Positions 45,492 to 57,961 of a DNA stretch of 64,000 bases are shown here, piece after piece. Under the pieces are notes generated by a model. The model searched no databases and was not told the DNA's origin. It worked only from the letters and a program-made list of their open reading frames with translations. Within the stretch, counting starts at the first letter, position 1. Every line of letters starts with the position of its first letter. The translations under genes were made by a program, and so were the position numbers. Origin of the DNA: Euryodendron excelsum (Eukaryota; Streptophyta; Magnoliopsida; Ericales; Pentaphylacaceae); NCBI GenBank assembly GCA_033060915.1, contig CM065379.1, positions 36,955,318-37,019,317 of the forward strand, written 5' to 3'.

Positions 45492-48400
45492 TGTCGTGCC
45501 CAGATTTTTTGCACTCGAGGAATACACACACAAGCGGGAAAAACACTATACTCTCTCGTTAGAACTCACCCTCCTAGAAGAATGAGTGCGGCTATATTTG
45601 AATTGAAAATAGATTTGAATAAAGGCCTTTTGGAAAACATTTGAAGTCACCACCTAACTTGATTAAGGCGAGTTAGGTCACCTAAAAACTAAGTATAGTC
45701 TGAAGACTACACTTAAGGTTTTTGAAAATGATTTTGAAAATACTTCCTCAAGAGAAGGTTTTTAAGAAAACGGGTTGTTTAGTAACCTTTGAAAAACATT
45801 TAAGCCCTTTTTGAAAATAAACTCCATTTTGGTCTTTGAAAATAGTGATTCTAGGTTCGGAGGTTGGTTACGTGTAGAGAAAACGCACTAAGCCATCACC
45901 CTACCCGCCCTTGCATTACCTACATGTCTATTTACCCTAGATTCACCTATGAGAGTCTTCAACTAAAAAAAAATATCCAATCCTATTCACTTTAGAAAAT
46001 AATTTTTTTAAAAGAATGATGCATGGCATGTAAGTGCAAAAAAAGGAAGTTGAAAAATAGATTTGGAAATAGATTTGAAAAGAAATTGATTTGTTTTTAG
46101 AAAGAGATTTGAAAAGATAGATTTGAAATTGGAAAGTTAGAAATTGGAAATAGATATTTGAAAATAGAAATTTAGAATTGGAAGTTGGAAAAAAAGTTGT
46201 GAAATTGAAGATTGAAAAAGGTTATGACCGCACCCATAAGGGTTGCCTACGTATCCTTTTTGAGGAACCAGGTCAGTAGTAGTTCGGACCAAAGTCCACT
46301 AGAAAATAGAAGGTTGGATTGGAAGAAAGAGATTTTGATTGGAAAATAGATTTGATTTAAATTTAGAATAGGAGATTGGAATTTGAAATTTGGAATTGAA
46401 AGGATTAGACTTTGATTGAGAAAGATAGAACTTGGAAAAAAGATTTGGACTTGTTTTGGAAAGATTGAGGTTTAGGAAACCTAGACTTAGGAAAGAGAGG
46501 AGACTTAGAAAAGATTTGACTTGGAAGGGTTAAAGAAAGATTCGACTTGACTCTATAATTAGAAAAGATTAGATTTAGAAAAGGTTCGAATTAGGAAAGT
46601 TCCGTTTTATGAAAGTGTCACTTTAGGAAGGTTTCGTTTAGAAAAGTTTTGGTTTAGGGAAGTTTCGAATTAGGAAAGTTTTCATTTTGTGAAAGATTTT
46701 GAAATTAGGAAGTTTTGAAAGTTGGAAAGTTTAGAATTTAGAAAGTTTTGGATTTGGAAAGATTTGAGATTTAGGAAGTTTAGAATTTTAGAAAGATTTA
46801 AATTTAAGAAATTTAGAGTTTTGGAAAGATTTGAACTTAAGAAAGATTTGAAGATTTAGATTTGGAAACTTAAGATTTGGAAAGGTATGGAATTTAGGGC
46901 AGGTTGGAATTAGGGAAAGTTTATATTAAGAAGAATTTGGAAGTTTAAAGTTTAAGGAAATATTTAAAAGTGTAAGTTTTGAAACTTAAGGTCTAGGAAA
47001 GTAGGAGATTAGGAGGGATTTGAATTAAGAAAGATTTGGGTTTGGAAGGATTGAGATTCCTATTTCCTTAAACAATGATTGGATTTTTTTTTTAAAAAGA
47101 GATGTTTTGATTTTGTTTCCAAAAATAGAGAATAGGATCTAGTTTCCTAAATGAGAAGATTAGGCTTGGTTTCCTAAAGGGAAGATTGGATTGGGCTTCC
47201 TAAATGGGAGATTGGATTTGGCATGAATTTGGAAAGATGGAGTTTTGGAAATTCTAGTTTTGGGAAAACTATAGTTTCGACGTAGAAAAGAAGTTTTGGA
47301 AATATACATAGTTTTGATGTAGAAAACAAGAGGTTTTGGAAACCTAGGTTTTAAGGCCAAAGTAAGGGATTGGAAATCTTACTTTTGGGGAGGAAAAACT
47401 AGGGTTTCCTAATTGTTGGCTTTAGGGTTTAACTTAGGCTCTAAGGGAAGAAATTTTTAAAAAGTGAGTTTTTAGAAAGAGAGATTTTTGGAAGAAAATC
47501 CTAGAGAGGAGTTTCTAGAAGGAAGATTTTGAAAGGAGCTTTTAGAGAGGAGTTTTTAGAAAATGAATTTGAGAAGAGAGAGTTTTTGGAAAGAAATTCT
47601 AGAGAAAAGTTTCTAGAAAGTGAATTTCGAAAAGAGAAAGTTTTTTGGAAAGAAATCTTAGTGAGGAGTTTTTAGAAAGAGATTTTTAGGAAAGAGATTT
47701 AGGAAGAGGATTTTCTAAGAAGAAAACCTTGGGAGTGTTTTTAGGAAAGGAATTTTGAAGAGGGTGCTCTAGAAAGGAGTTGAAAATGAGTTTTTGAAAA
47801 ATAGGTTTTTGGAAAGAACTTTTGGAAACAATTTTGGAAAGGAGATTGGAGAGAGTTTTTAGAAAGTATGTTGAAAAAGAGGTTTTTAGAAGGAGAGATT
47901 TGAAAAGAGAATTTTTGAAAAGTATAAAAATGTCTCACTTTCCTAAAGCGATTCTAACCATAAGAAGGCTAGAACCACTATAAGAAAGTGGTTCTGAAAA
48001 CAACAAGGATTTAAAAATATGAACCATATTGGTCACTTTAAATGTAACACTTTCCTAAAGCAACCCTAGCCATGAAAAGACTAGAATCACCCAAGGATTG
48101 TGATTTTGAAAACAAGTTTTGAAAAAAAAAGATTTTGATGCAATTTTGAAAACAAGTTTAATGCAAGTTTTGGAAATGAGTTTGAAAACAAATTTTGGAG
48201 GAATGCAAGATAATGATATGCATAATGCAAGGTTAAAGGCTTCACCACATAATCAAGAGGACCGAACTCACGTGGTCTCCAGTTAGACTAAAAGAAAGCC
48301 CCCAACACGGTGACTCTCCAATAGCCTAATCCTACACATGGACCGGGAATTCCCTTGTTTCAAGCATGCAAGAAGGGGGGGAAGAAGATGGGGAATTAAA

Positions 48401-48796
48401 ATAGAAGAAAACCCAAGTGGTTTAGGAGAGAGAAAAGAGGGGGGAAGTGTAGAAACTTAAAGAGAAAGCCTACCGTATGTCTTGTTTACTTCGCTTGGCT
48501 TAGCGTGCTTTGCTTTTCTTCGGTCTTCGCTTCACTTCTGTCTTGATCTTTGAGGGCTTGTCTTTGGTCTTCAAAGCTTCATAGTTGGAGCAATCCAAGT
48601 CTTCAATGGAGGATTGGAGACTAGGGATAAGTCTATGAGAGTGTATGAGTGTATAGGAGGCTAGAGTTTGTGTATGGTGGCTAGGGTTTGGAAAACCTAG
48701 AAGAGCTAGGGTTTAGGGGGGCTACGAGCTCTGTATATCGAATATTAGGGTTTTCAGACTAAGTTTGAGGACCCTTTCATGCTAGAGGAGGCTCTG

Positions 48797-48804
48797 TATT
48801 TATA
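48797..48804 (-). promoter_or_regulatory. TATA box of LTR E
   Basis: TATAAATA on the minus strand followed by CAGAGCCTCC, with GGCGC inverted repeats on its upstream side (48820-48885). Confidence 0.6.
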
Positions 48805-50230
48805 GAGATGGGATAGACCTAGCACCTGTTGCAGTGGCGCTAGGGCAAAATTCCTCTTGGTGCCACTACTAGTGACGCCAGCAAGTTAGGAAAGTTTGTT
48901 AAGTCAGTAAGCAACGTATCTTTGACAAATTTGGGCGCCTGTACTAGTGACTACCATGCAATTTTTAGCTTGACTTTACTAGGAGTGACTCTGGAAAGCC
49001 TGGGAAGGACTTAAGAGACCGGGAATGGCTTGGAAGGCCAGAAAAGGACAGGAACTCTTGAAACAGTATCCCGGAGGTAGTGGACTTGAAAAAGAATGAC
49101 AAGATTTGTCAAAAGGGTTGATCGGGCCATCAGGGGTAATACGGTCAACTGGATCGGGAAGCTGCCGAAACAAACTCGGAATGTCCCGGAAGAAGACTCA
49201 AAATTTGGAAACATTATCTAGAATGTTCCCAAAAGGCTACCGGTTTGATACCTAGAGCCGGTGTCATCGGAAAAGGTGATCGGTTATTTTGCACCGGGTT
49301 TACCGAAACTGACTCGAAAAGATCCGAAAAGATAAAGGGAGGTCGGGAATACTAAAAGAAGCATTCTTGGGAGATTACCAGTTTGATACCCAGAGCCGGT
49401 GTGGCTAAAAAAGGCAACCGACCCACCAGGGGCAAAACGATCATTTTGCACTAGGTTTGCCGGAACTGACTCGGAATGATCCAGAAAGATAATAGAAGGT
49501 TGAGAACACTATAAGAAGTATTCTCAGGAGGTTACCGGTTTGATACCCAGAACCGGTGTGGTCTCCGGGGCATTCGGATGCTTAGGGGCAAAATGGTCAG
49601 ACCAAAAAGTCTCGGAGCTGGCCCGAAACTGACTAGAAGGCACCTAATCACGCTGGATTGCTTTTAAGACAATCATGGAAGGGTGGACTTATCATTCTGA
49701 GGACTCAAGTGTGTTCTCGAGAAATGTGCCAAAAAATGGCCCTAGGGGCAGTTTGGTCATTTTTCACCGAAGTGGGCTAGCAGGCACTACTGTTGACCTA
49801 GGTTTTGAGTGTTTTCACCACTCTGATAGCGGTCTCATGATACAGGGGTTTATTAGCAATTCCCTATATCGACCTGTTTACAAGTATTTTCGCTACCCTG
49901 ACGGTTGCAATGTTTACGAGTATTTCCGTTACTCTGACGGTTCACGATCATTCCCAAGACTACATGATATTGGGAAGCTGCTAAAGGGACTTAGCGCCTA
50001 AAAAGTTAACTTTTTCGAAAGGCGTGCCTGAAATGGACATTTCTACATTGGCGGGCTAGTAGGCACCAAAGGTGGACCGTTCTACCAACTAGGGGACTTG
50101 GGGTCTCGTCCCGGTCAACAGGTTTAAAGGGGACTTACCATCTTCGGAAAGACGTGCCTATTGGAATTGAAAAGGGGACTTACCATCTTTGGAATGACGC
50201 GCCTATTTTGGAATATGGAAAGGGGACTTA

Positions 50231-50235
50231 CCGTC
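50231..50235. repeat. Left target-site duplication of solo LTR F
   Basis: CCGTC here is repeated exactly at 55376-55380. The target was a CGTCTT/AAGACG-type hairpin module in U3 of LTR E. Confidence 0.93.
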
Positions 50236-53200
50236 TGTCGCGCCCAGATTTTTCGCACTCGAGGAATACTCACCCAAGCGGGAAAAATGCTGTACTCTCT
50301 CGTTAGAACTCACCCTCCTAGAAGAATGAGTGCGACTAGGTTTGAATTGAAAATCGATTTGAATAAAGGGCTTTTGAAAAATATTTGGAGTCACCACCTA
50401 ACTTGATTAAGGTGAGTTAGGTCACCTAAAAACTAAACATAGTCCGAAAACTACACTTAGGGTTTTTGAAAAACAATTTTGGAAAACATCCTTAAGAGAG
50501 GGTTTTTTAGGAAAACGTTGTTTGGCAACCTTTGGAAAACATTTAGCCCTTTTTAGAAAAATAACTCCTTTTGGTCTTTGAAAACAGTGATCTAGGTTCG
50601 GAGGTTGGTTACGTGTAGGGAAGATGCACTAAGCTATCACCCTACCCCGCCCTTTCGGTACCTACATGTCAATCTACCCTAGATTTACCTATGAGAGTCT
50701 TTAACTAACCATAGTTCAACCCTATTCACTTTAGAAAACAATGTTTATAAACTAACATGATGCATGATATGCAAGTGCAAAATAAGAGAAAATTGAAAAA
50801 TAGATTTGGAAAGAGATTGACTTGATTTGAAAATAGATTTAAAGAGATAGAATTGAAATTGGAAAGTTTAAAAATTGAAAGTTTGAAAATAGAAATTTTG
50901 AAATTGAAATTTTGGAAATAGATTGGAATTTGAGACTTAAAAAGATTTTGAAAACCACACCCATGTGGGTGGAATTGAGAGTTTGAAAAGTATTGTGACC
51001 GCACCTATGAAGGTTGCCTACGTATCCCTTTGGGGGAATCAGGTCAGTCGTAGTTCGGACTGAAGTCCGATTGAAAAGAGATTAATTTGAAGAGAGAGAG
51101 ATTGGATTGGAAGAAAGAGATTGAATTGAAAATTGGATTTGATTTGAGATTAGAAGAGGAGATTAGAAATTGAAATTGAGAAGAAGATTGGACTTTGATT
51201 TGAAAAGATTGATTTTGGACTTGTTTTGGAAAAAGAGAAAGTTTAAGAAAACCTAGACTTAGGAAAGAGAAGAGACTTAGGAAAGATTTGACTTGGAAGA
51301 GTTTTAGGAAAGATTGGATTTAGGAAATGTTTGAATTAGGAAATATTCGATTTAGGAAAGTTTTAGAATTAGGAAAGTTTCGACTTAGGAAGGCTTTCAA
51401 TTTGGAATGTTTCAACTTTAGGAAAGTTTTGAATTAAGAAACGTTTTGAATTAGGAAGAATTTAGTTTAGGAAAGACTTAGAATTTAGAAAGTTTCAAGT
51501 TAAGAAAGTTTTGAATTTTGGAATGTTTCGAAAAAGGGAAGTTTTGAAAGTAGGAAGCTTTGAAAACAAGGGAGTTTTGAAAATAAGAAAGTTTCGTTTT
51601 GGAAAAGTTTGAAAAATGAAAGTTTTCAGTTTAGGAAATGTTTGAATTAAGAAAGTTTTCAACTTAAAGAAGTCTTGAATTAAGAAAGTTTTGCATTTAG
51701 AAAAGTTTTAGATTTGAAAAGATTTTGAAGTTTTGGAAAGTTTAGAATTTGGAAAGATTTAGGTTTAGAAAGATTCAACTTAAGAAAGTTTCAAATTTAG
51801 GAAGCTTAGAATTTTAGAAAGATTTGAAATTTAGAAAGTTTAGGATTTAGAAAGTTTTAGAATTTAAATTTTAGAAAGTCTTGAAATTAGGAAAGGCTTG
51901 AGTTTAGGAAAGGTTTGAGTTTGAAAACTTAGATTTGAAAAGTTAAGATTTGAAAGGAGGGTAGAATTAGGAAATGGTTGAATTAAGAAAGATTTTTATG
52001 TTCAAGTTTTGGAAACTTAAGATTTAGGAAAGTAGAAGTTTGGGAAGGATTTGAATTAGAAAATAATTGGATTTTAAAACTTAAGGAAAGGTTTAAAGTT
52101 TAGGTTTAGGAAACTTATGGTTTAGGAAGGAATTGAATTAGGAAAGGTTTGGACTAGGAAGGGATTGGATTTGGTTTCTAAAAGAAAAGATTTGATTTTG
52201 TTTCCAAAACGGAGGACGGGATCTAGTTTCCTAAACGGGGAGATTGGATTTGGTTTCCTAAAGGGAAGATAGGATTTGGAAAGGGAGATTCTAGAAACCC
52301 TAGCTTTGGAAAATCGTAGTTTTAACGTAGAAAATAGGTTTTGGAAACATGTATCGTTCGAATGTGAAAACAAGGGGTTTTGGAAACCTAGCTTTGGGGC
52401 AAAGCTTGAAAACCATGTTTTTGGGAAGAAAATCTAGGGTTTCCTAATTGTGGGTTCTAGGGCTTGACTTGGGCTCTAAGGAAAAGGGATTTTTAGAAAG
52501 TGCGCTTTTAGAAACGTAGATTTTCTAGAAGGGAATCCTAGGAAGGAGTTTTTGGAAAGTGTGTTTTTGGAAACATAGATTTTGGAAGGAAATCCTAGAG
52601 AGGAAATTTCTAGAAGGAAGATTTTGGAAAGAGAGTTTTTTAGAAAGGTTTTTGGAAAGAGTTTTTAGGAAGGTGGATCTAGGGAATGTTTTTAGAAGGT
52701 GAATTTTGAGGAGAGGATTTTGGAGAGGATTTGAAAAAGAGAGTTTTGAAAAATAGATTTTGGAAGGGAGTTTTTGAAAACAATTTTGGAGAGGAGAGTT
52801 TTAGGAAAGGATGTTGAAAAAGAGATTTTTAGGAAGAGATTTTTGAAAAGAGAGAGTTTTTAGAAGGATTAAAAACGTCTCACTTTCCTAAAGCAATTCT
52901 AGCCACAAGAGGGCTAGAACCACTTTAAGAAAGTGGTTTTGAAAACAAAGGTTTGAAAATATAGACCAAAAGGCCACTTTTAATATAACACTTTCCTAAA
53001 GCAACCCTAGCCATGGAAAGGCTAGAATCACCCTAGAATTGTGGTTTTGAAAACAAGTTTTTGAAAAAGAGAATTTGATGCAAATTTCGAAAACAAGTTT
53101 GAAAACGGTTTTGAAAACGAGTTTGAAAACGAATTTTGGAAGATGCAAGACTATGATATGCACAATGCAATTTGGGGTCGTGAACATACAAGGTTAAGGC

Positions 53201-53752
53201 TTCACCACATAATCAAGGGGGCCGGACCCACGTGGTCTTTGGTTAGACTAGAAGAAAGCCCCCGACACGGTGACTCTCCCATAGTCCAATCCTACACATG
53301 GACCGAGAATCCCCTTGTTTCAAGCATGCAAAGAAAGGGGGGGAAAGAGATGGGGGATTAAAATAGAGAAAACCCAAGTGGGTTGGAGAGAGAAGAGAGA
53401 GGGGGAAAGTGCAGAAAATTAAAGAGAAAGCCTACCTTGTTTCTTGTTTATTTTGCGCGCCGTGCAGTCTTCGGTCTTCGGTCTTCGGTCTTGATCTTCA
53501 CCCTCAGTCTTCAAGGATTGTTTTCAAGCTTTGGATGGTAGCTCTTCAAGTCTTCGAAGGGTGGTTGAAGGCTAGTGTATGAGTATATGGGGGAGTGTAT
53601 GAGTGTATAGGAGGCTAGGGTTTGTGTACAGTGGCTAGGGTTTGGGAAAACCTAGGGAGGCTAGAGTTTTGGAGGTGCTCGAGCTCTGTATATCGAATTG
53701 TGTGATTTCTAGGTTAAGTTTGCAGACCCTTTTCACGTTGATCGAGGCTCTG

Positions 53753-53875
53753 TATTTATAGAAGTTGGACAAGCCTGGCGCCTGTTGCAGTGGCGCCAGG
53801 GCGAATTTTACACTGGCGCCACTAGTAGTGGCGCCAGGCCATTTTTTGGCTTGGCGCCACTGCTGGTGGCGCCAG
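53753..53875 (-). promoter_or_regulatory. TATA box and GGCGCC palindromes of LTR F
   Basis: TATTTATA at 53753-53760 is the reversed TATA box. On its upstream side are three inverted repeats. One is CCTGGCGCC with GGCGCCAGG at 53774-53800. The next is a nearly perfect palindrome at 53814-53836 centred on CTAGTAG. The last is TGGCGCCACT with GGTGGCGCCA at about 53851-53874. This is the best-preserved copy of the arrangement. Confidence 0.75.
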
Positions 53876-54550
53876 CCATTTAGGAAACAATTAAGGTCGG
53901 CAAGCAACGTATCTTTGACTAGATTTGGGCGCCTGTACTAGTGACTACCATGTAAACTTTAGCCTGGCTTCACTAGGAGTGACTCCGGAAAGTCCGGGAA
54001 TGATTTGAAGGAGCCGGGAATGACCCGGAAGGCCGGAAGGGAGCAGGAACACTTAAAATAGTGTCCTGGAGGTATTTGACTTGGAAAGTGAGGATAAGGT
54101 GGGTCGGAAAGGTTGACCGGGTCTTTAGGGGCAAAACGGTCAATCGAGTTGGAAAACTGTCAGGGCGAACCCGGATTGTCCCGGAAAAAGACTTGGGATC
54201 TGGAAACATTATTTAGAATGTTCCCAGAGGTTGTCAGTTTGATTCCCAGAGCCGGCGGGGTCAGAAAAGGAGACCGGCCCACCAGGGGCAAAATGGTCAT
54301 TTTGTACCGGGTTTGCCGGAACTGACCCGGAATGGTCCGGAAAGCTAAAGGAAGGTTGAGAACACTATAAAAAGTATTCTCGGGTCATTACCGGTTTTTG
54401 GTACCCAGAGCCGGTGTGGTTCCCGAGGCATTCGGATGCTTAGGGGCAAAATGGTCATCTTGACCGAAAAGTCTCGGAAAAGGCCCTAAAGGTAGTCTGG
54501 TTATTTTCCACCGAAGTGGGCTAACAGCCACGGGTGTTGACCTAAGTTTT

Positions 54551-55135
54551 GAGTGTTTCCGCCACTCGGACGGGGATGAGTATTTCCGCTACTCGGACGG
54601 GGTTGATGATTTGAGAGTATTTCCGCTACTCTAACGGTTATGTGAGTATTTCTGCTACTCTAACGGTTCTGTGAGTATTTCCGTTACTCTAACGGCTCTG
54701 TGAGTATTTCCGCTATTCGGACGGGGTTGACGATTTGAGAGTATTTTCGCTACTCTAACGGTTCTGTGAGTATTTTCGCTACTCTAACGGTTCTGTGGGT
54801 AATTCCGCTACTCTAACGGCTCTGTGAATATTTCCGCTACTCTAACGGTTGTGTGAGTAGTTTTGCTACTCGGACCGTCTCGAGGAATAAACTGTCTCGA
54901 GAGAGGGATTGGAAATGGGTCTTACCATCTCCGAAGAGACGTGCCTGGATTGGAACCGTCTCGAGGAATAAACTGTCTCGAGAGAGGGATTGGAAAGGGG
55001 TCTTACCGTCTCCGAAGAGATGTGCCTGGGTTTTGAGTGTTTCTGCCATTCTAACGGTGTGAGTATTTCCGCTACTCTAACGGTTTTGTGAGTGTTTCCG
55101 CCACTCCGACAGTTTTGTGAGTAGTTTTGCTACTT
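54551..55135 (-). repeat. Hairpin minisatellite array in LTR F
   Basis: About 15 units occur, such as GAGTATTTCCGCTACTC and GAGTGTTTCCGCCACTC, separated by TAACGGTTCTGT or GGACGGGGTTGA linkers. They are interrupted by TCTCGAGAGAGG and GTCTCCGAAGAGAC modules at 54885-55030. It is the reversed counterpart of the arrays in A and G, with different unit number and order. Confidence 0.9.
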
Positions 55136-55375
55136 GGACCGTCTCGAGGAATAAATTGTCTCGAGAGAGGGATCAGAATTGGAATAAGAAAGGACAATGC
55201 CCCTAAAGGCATTTTGGTCATTTTGCCTCTATTTGGGCCTGACAGGCCCGCGAAGCGATGGAGAGACAAAATTTGGACTAGAGGATTGGTTTCGATTGGA
55301 ATATGTCCATAATGACTTGAAAACAAGTCTGGACGGAGTGTAGACTGCCGAGCGGTCAAAAATGGGGTGCTTACA

Positions 55376-55968
55376 CCGTCTGCGGAAAGATGTGCCTAAT
55401 TTGAAATATAGAAAGGGGACTTACTGTCTTCGGAAAGACGCGCCTGATTTGGAATTGGAAAAGGGACTTACTGTCTCCGGAAAGACGTGCCTGATTTTGA
55501 ATTGGAAAGGGAACTTATCGTCTTTGGAAAGACGAGCCTGATTGGATATGGAAAGGGGTCTTATCGCCTTCGGAAAGATGTGCCTGATTGGATATGGAAA
55601 GGGGACTTACCATCTTTAAAAAGACGTGCCTGATTTAGAATTGGAAAGGGGACTTATCATCTTCGAAAAGACGTGCCTATTAGAATTGGAAAGGGTCTTA
55701 TCGTCTTCGGAAAAACACGCCTGATTGGATATGGAAAGGAGACTTACCGTCTTCGAAAAGACGTGCCTGATTTGAAATTGGACCGAACAATGCCCCTAAA
55801 GGCATTTTGGTCATTTTTCCACTACTTGGGCCTGGTGGGCCCACGAAGTGATGGATAGATGAGATTAGACTTGAAAAGTTGATTTCGACTGGAATACGTC
55901 TATATTGACATGAGTACAAGTCTGGATGGACCATAGACTGCCGAGCGGTAAAAAATAGGGTGCTTACA
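55376..55968 (-). mobile_element. LTR E, part 2 (start of the LTR)
   Basis: It starts with the second CCGTC copy of F's target and runs to the reversed LTR start GGGTGCTTACA at 55968. Nearly all of 55376-55790 is a series of about nine CGTCTT/AAGACG hairpin modules with GGAAAGGGGACTTAC linkers, the same module type as in LTR B. Confidence 0.82.
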
Positions 55969-56380
55969 ACTTTCATACATTCAAACCCCAACTTCCATAT
56001 ACTCTGTACACTCAAATCTAAGCCTCCAAACATCCATTGAAGATCAAAGTGCTGCATATTCAAAGCTCTCAAGGTTCAAGTAAAGTAAAGAAAACAAAGC
56101 AACCAAAGCAAAGATAAGACAAAGTAGGGTTTCTAGTTAAGTTATGTAATCCCCCTCTCTCTCTTCTCTCTTCTAAAATTCCCATCTTCTACCTCCTCTT
56201 CTTGAAACAAGGGACCTCCCAATTCATGCCTACGAAGGTCTTGGAAACAATCACTGTGTTGGGGATTTTCTTTGAGTTCCCCCTAAGATGGTATAGGTCT
56301 GCCCCCCTTGATTATGTGGTGAAGCCTAACCTTGTATGTTCACATCCCTATTACATTATAATTGTCATGTTCATACATTG
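55969..56380 (+). mobile_element. LTR D, right remnant
   Basis: It continues LTR D after the E/F nest. It has TGAAGATCAAAGTGCTGC, AATCCCCCTCTCTCTC, CTTGAAACAAGGGA and TTGATTATGTGGTGAAGCC, which match the stretch downstream of the TATA box in other copies (for example 4100-4490). Homology stops at about 56380, so the rest of the LTR, including the G-poor tract and end block, is missing. Confidence 0.75.
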
Positions 56381-57283
56381 TGTAAGTGAGATTTTTTGGG
56401 AAGGCTCGGCCGAGCTCTCAAGCCCAAGTGAATGAATCCAAACTCCCTGCAAGAGAAGAAGGTTAGAATGGGTCGACCCTTATTGGGCCAATCACATTCT
56501 GATGATTAAGTTAGCAAGCTTAATTGAGATAAAAACAAATGAGAGTTGTGAATGGTTGGAGTTAACTGTCCATACCTGGCTCTCGATGCCTTGGGTATTT
56601 ATAGCATGATCGATGGAGTGTGTTTGGCCTTGGCCTATCAGTAGGCTCTCATGGCCTGCTGGGATTCCGGTTGACCGAACGTGCATATCGACGTCGTGTG
56701 GGCAGCCGCTTATGCATTTAATACGAGTCAACTCTGTATTTAATGCTCGAAGACCCCTTGCGGTTTGGGCTCGCCTTTCGAGGTTTGGGCCATGGCGGGG
56801 AGGAGGTTGGCTGTCAAGGCCGGCCTGCCCTTTAATTCTGATCTGGGCCGCCAAGCAGCCCCAACTTCAATTCGTGTAGATTGGACCTCACCCGTTGGGT
56901 TGGGCCGTGGAATATCTCCCTTCAATTGCCCCCCAGCCTTTGCGTCATTTTGGCTTCTAAAACCGCCAAGGGCTGCAACGGTCATCTGGCCATGCGGGTG
57001 GCGGGGATTTTAAAAGATTCATTGATGAGGTGTCATTGAATCGACGGCCGATGCGAGGTTTCGGCGTAACATCATGATTACCGCCTTTTTCCCGTGTACG
57101 AACCGGCAGCTCTGATGGATATAAGAGGGTGACGCCCTGTTTAGTAAAAGATACTCAGTTTTTCCTTGCCTTTTGTATAGCGCATGTGTTGGCTATCTTG
57201 GCATCCATCACTGTAAGTGTTTTCGAGCCCACACTTCTTTCGTTCTTCTTTCTATTTTTCTGTGCTTCGACGGTTGTCCCCTA
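56381..57283 (+). promoter_or_regulatory. GC-richer upstream region with TATA boxes on both strands
   Basis: A new sequence type begins near TGTAAGTGAGATTTTTTG at 56381. TATAAG at 57120-57125 on the plus strand lies 160 bp before the likely start codon at 57284. ACT|GTAAGT near 57209 could be a splice donor in the leader. On the minus strand TATTTATA at 56596-56603 is a second possible TATA box pointing left. The region may be the LTR or terminal sequence of the element encoding the next reading frame. I found no matching right-hand copy inside the window. Confidence 0.4.
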
Positions 57284-57716
57284 ATGGCATCTTGTCTTCG
57301 AAGAATGCTAGATGGTTCATCGGCCCTTGCTGCGTTTAAGGCTAGGTTCGACATCCCAGATGAGATCGGCTTAGAGCTAGTCGATCTCGAGGACTACCAC
57401 ATGGGTGAAACCAAAAAGGGGGTGCCATTCCCAGTCATTGCTATCGTAGAAGGGGGACTTAGGTTTCCCCTCAATCCTCTTCTTCATAAGTTCATAGCAA
57501 AAAATAAGGTATCGCCCTCCCAGTTATCATCGAACGTCTATAGGATCTTCTTTAGCATGCGTAAGATTAATAGGCGCCTAGGTGTGAACCTGGGCCTCAC
57601 CGAACTGGATTACTACTACTCGCTTTGTAAGGTCGAGGTTAGTTATAAAGTCTACCTCCGAGCCGTAGAGAAGTCCTTAGAGTTAGTGAAGTGTCTGCCT
57701 TCCTCTAGGAAGGGCG

Positions 57717-57721
57717 TCGAC
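57717..57721. repeat. Left target-site duplication of solo LTR G
   Basis: TCGAC here is repeated exactly at 62649-62653. The coding frame on the two sides joins cleanly when one copy and the LTR are ignored. Confidence 0.93.
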
Positions 57722-57961
57722 TGTAAGCACCCCATTTTTGACCGCTTGGCAGTCTACACTCCGTCCAGACTTGTTTTCAAGTCATTGTGGACATATTCCA
57801 ATCGAAACCAATCCTCTAGGTCCAATTCTGCCTTTCCATCGCTTCGCGGGCCTGTCAGGCCCAAATAGAGGCAAAATGACCAAAATGCCCTTAAGGGCAT
57901 TGTCCTTTCTTATTTCAATTCCAATCCCTCTCTCGAGACAGTTTATTCCTCGAGACGGTCC

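Larger units (their letters stand above)
45492..50235 (-). mobile_element. LTR E of the long-LTR family, minus strand, part 1
   Basis: It starts TGTCGTGCCCAG, the reversed LTR end. The order is the conserved end block to about 46290, the purine-rich tract to about 47930, the TATA box TATTTATA at 48797-48804, then U3 with TTTTGCCCC-type units and three hairpins (49807-49940). The nested solo LTR F cuts it at 50235, and it resumes at 55376. Total length without F is about 5.3 kb. GCTTC before it and ACTTT after it (55969-55973) could be a duplication eroded by two transitions. Confidence 0.82.
50236..55375 (-). mobile_element. Solo LTR F (5140 bp), minus strand, nested in LTR E
   Basis: It starts TGTCGCGCCCAG and ends GGGGTGCTTACA. 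It is flanked by perfect CCGTC duplications and has no internal region. The conserved end block is at 50236-51060, the purine-rich tract at about 51065-52850, the TATA box at 53753-53760, GGCGCC palindromes at 53774-53875 and the hairpin array at 54551-55135. It is closest to A and G, the younger-looking subfamily. Confidence 0.92.

Noticed and set aside
57173..57283. Upstream extension of the gag-like frame (start at 57173)
   Set aside because: The first 37 codons show no family resemblance and cover a possible leader splice donor. The ATG at 57284 begins the recognisable protein.
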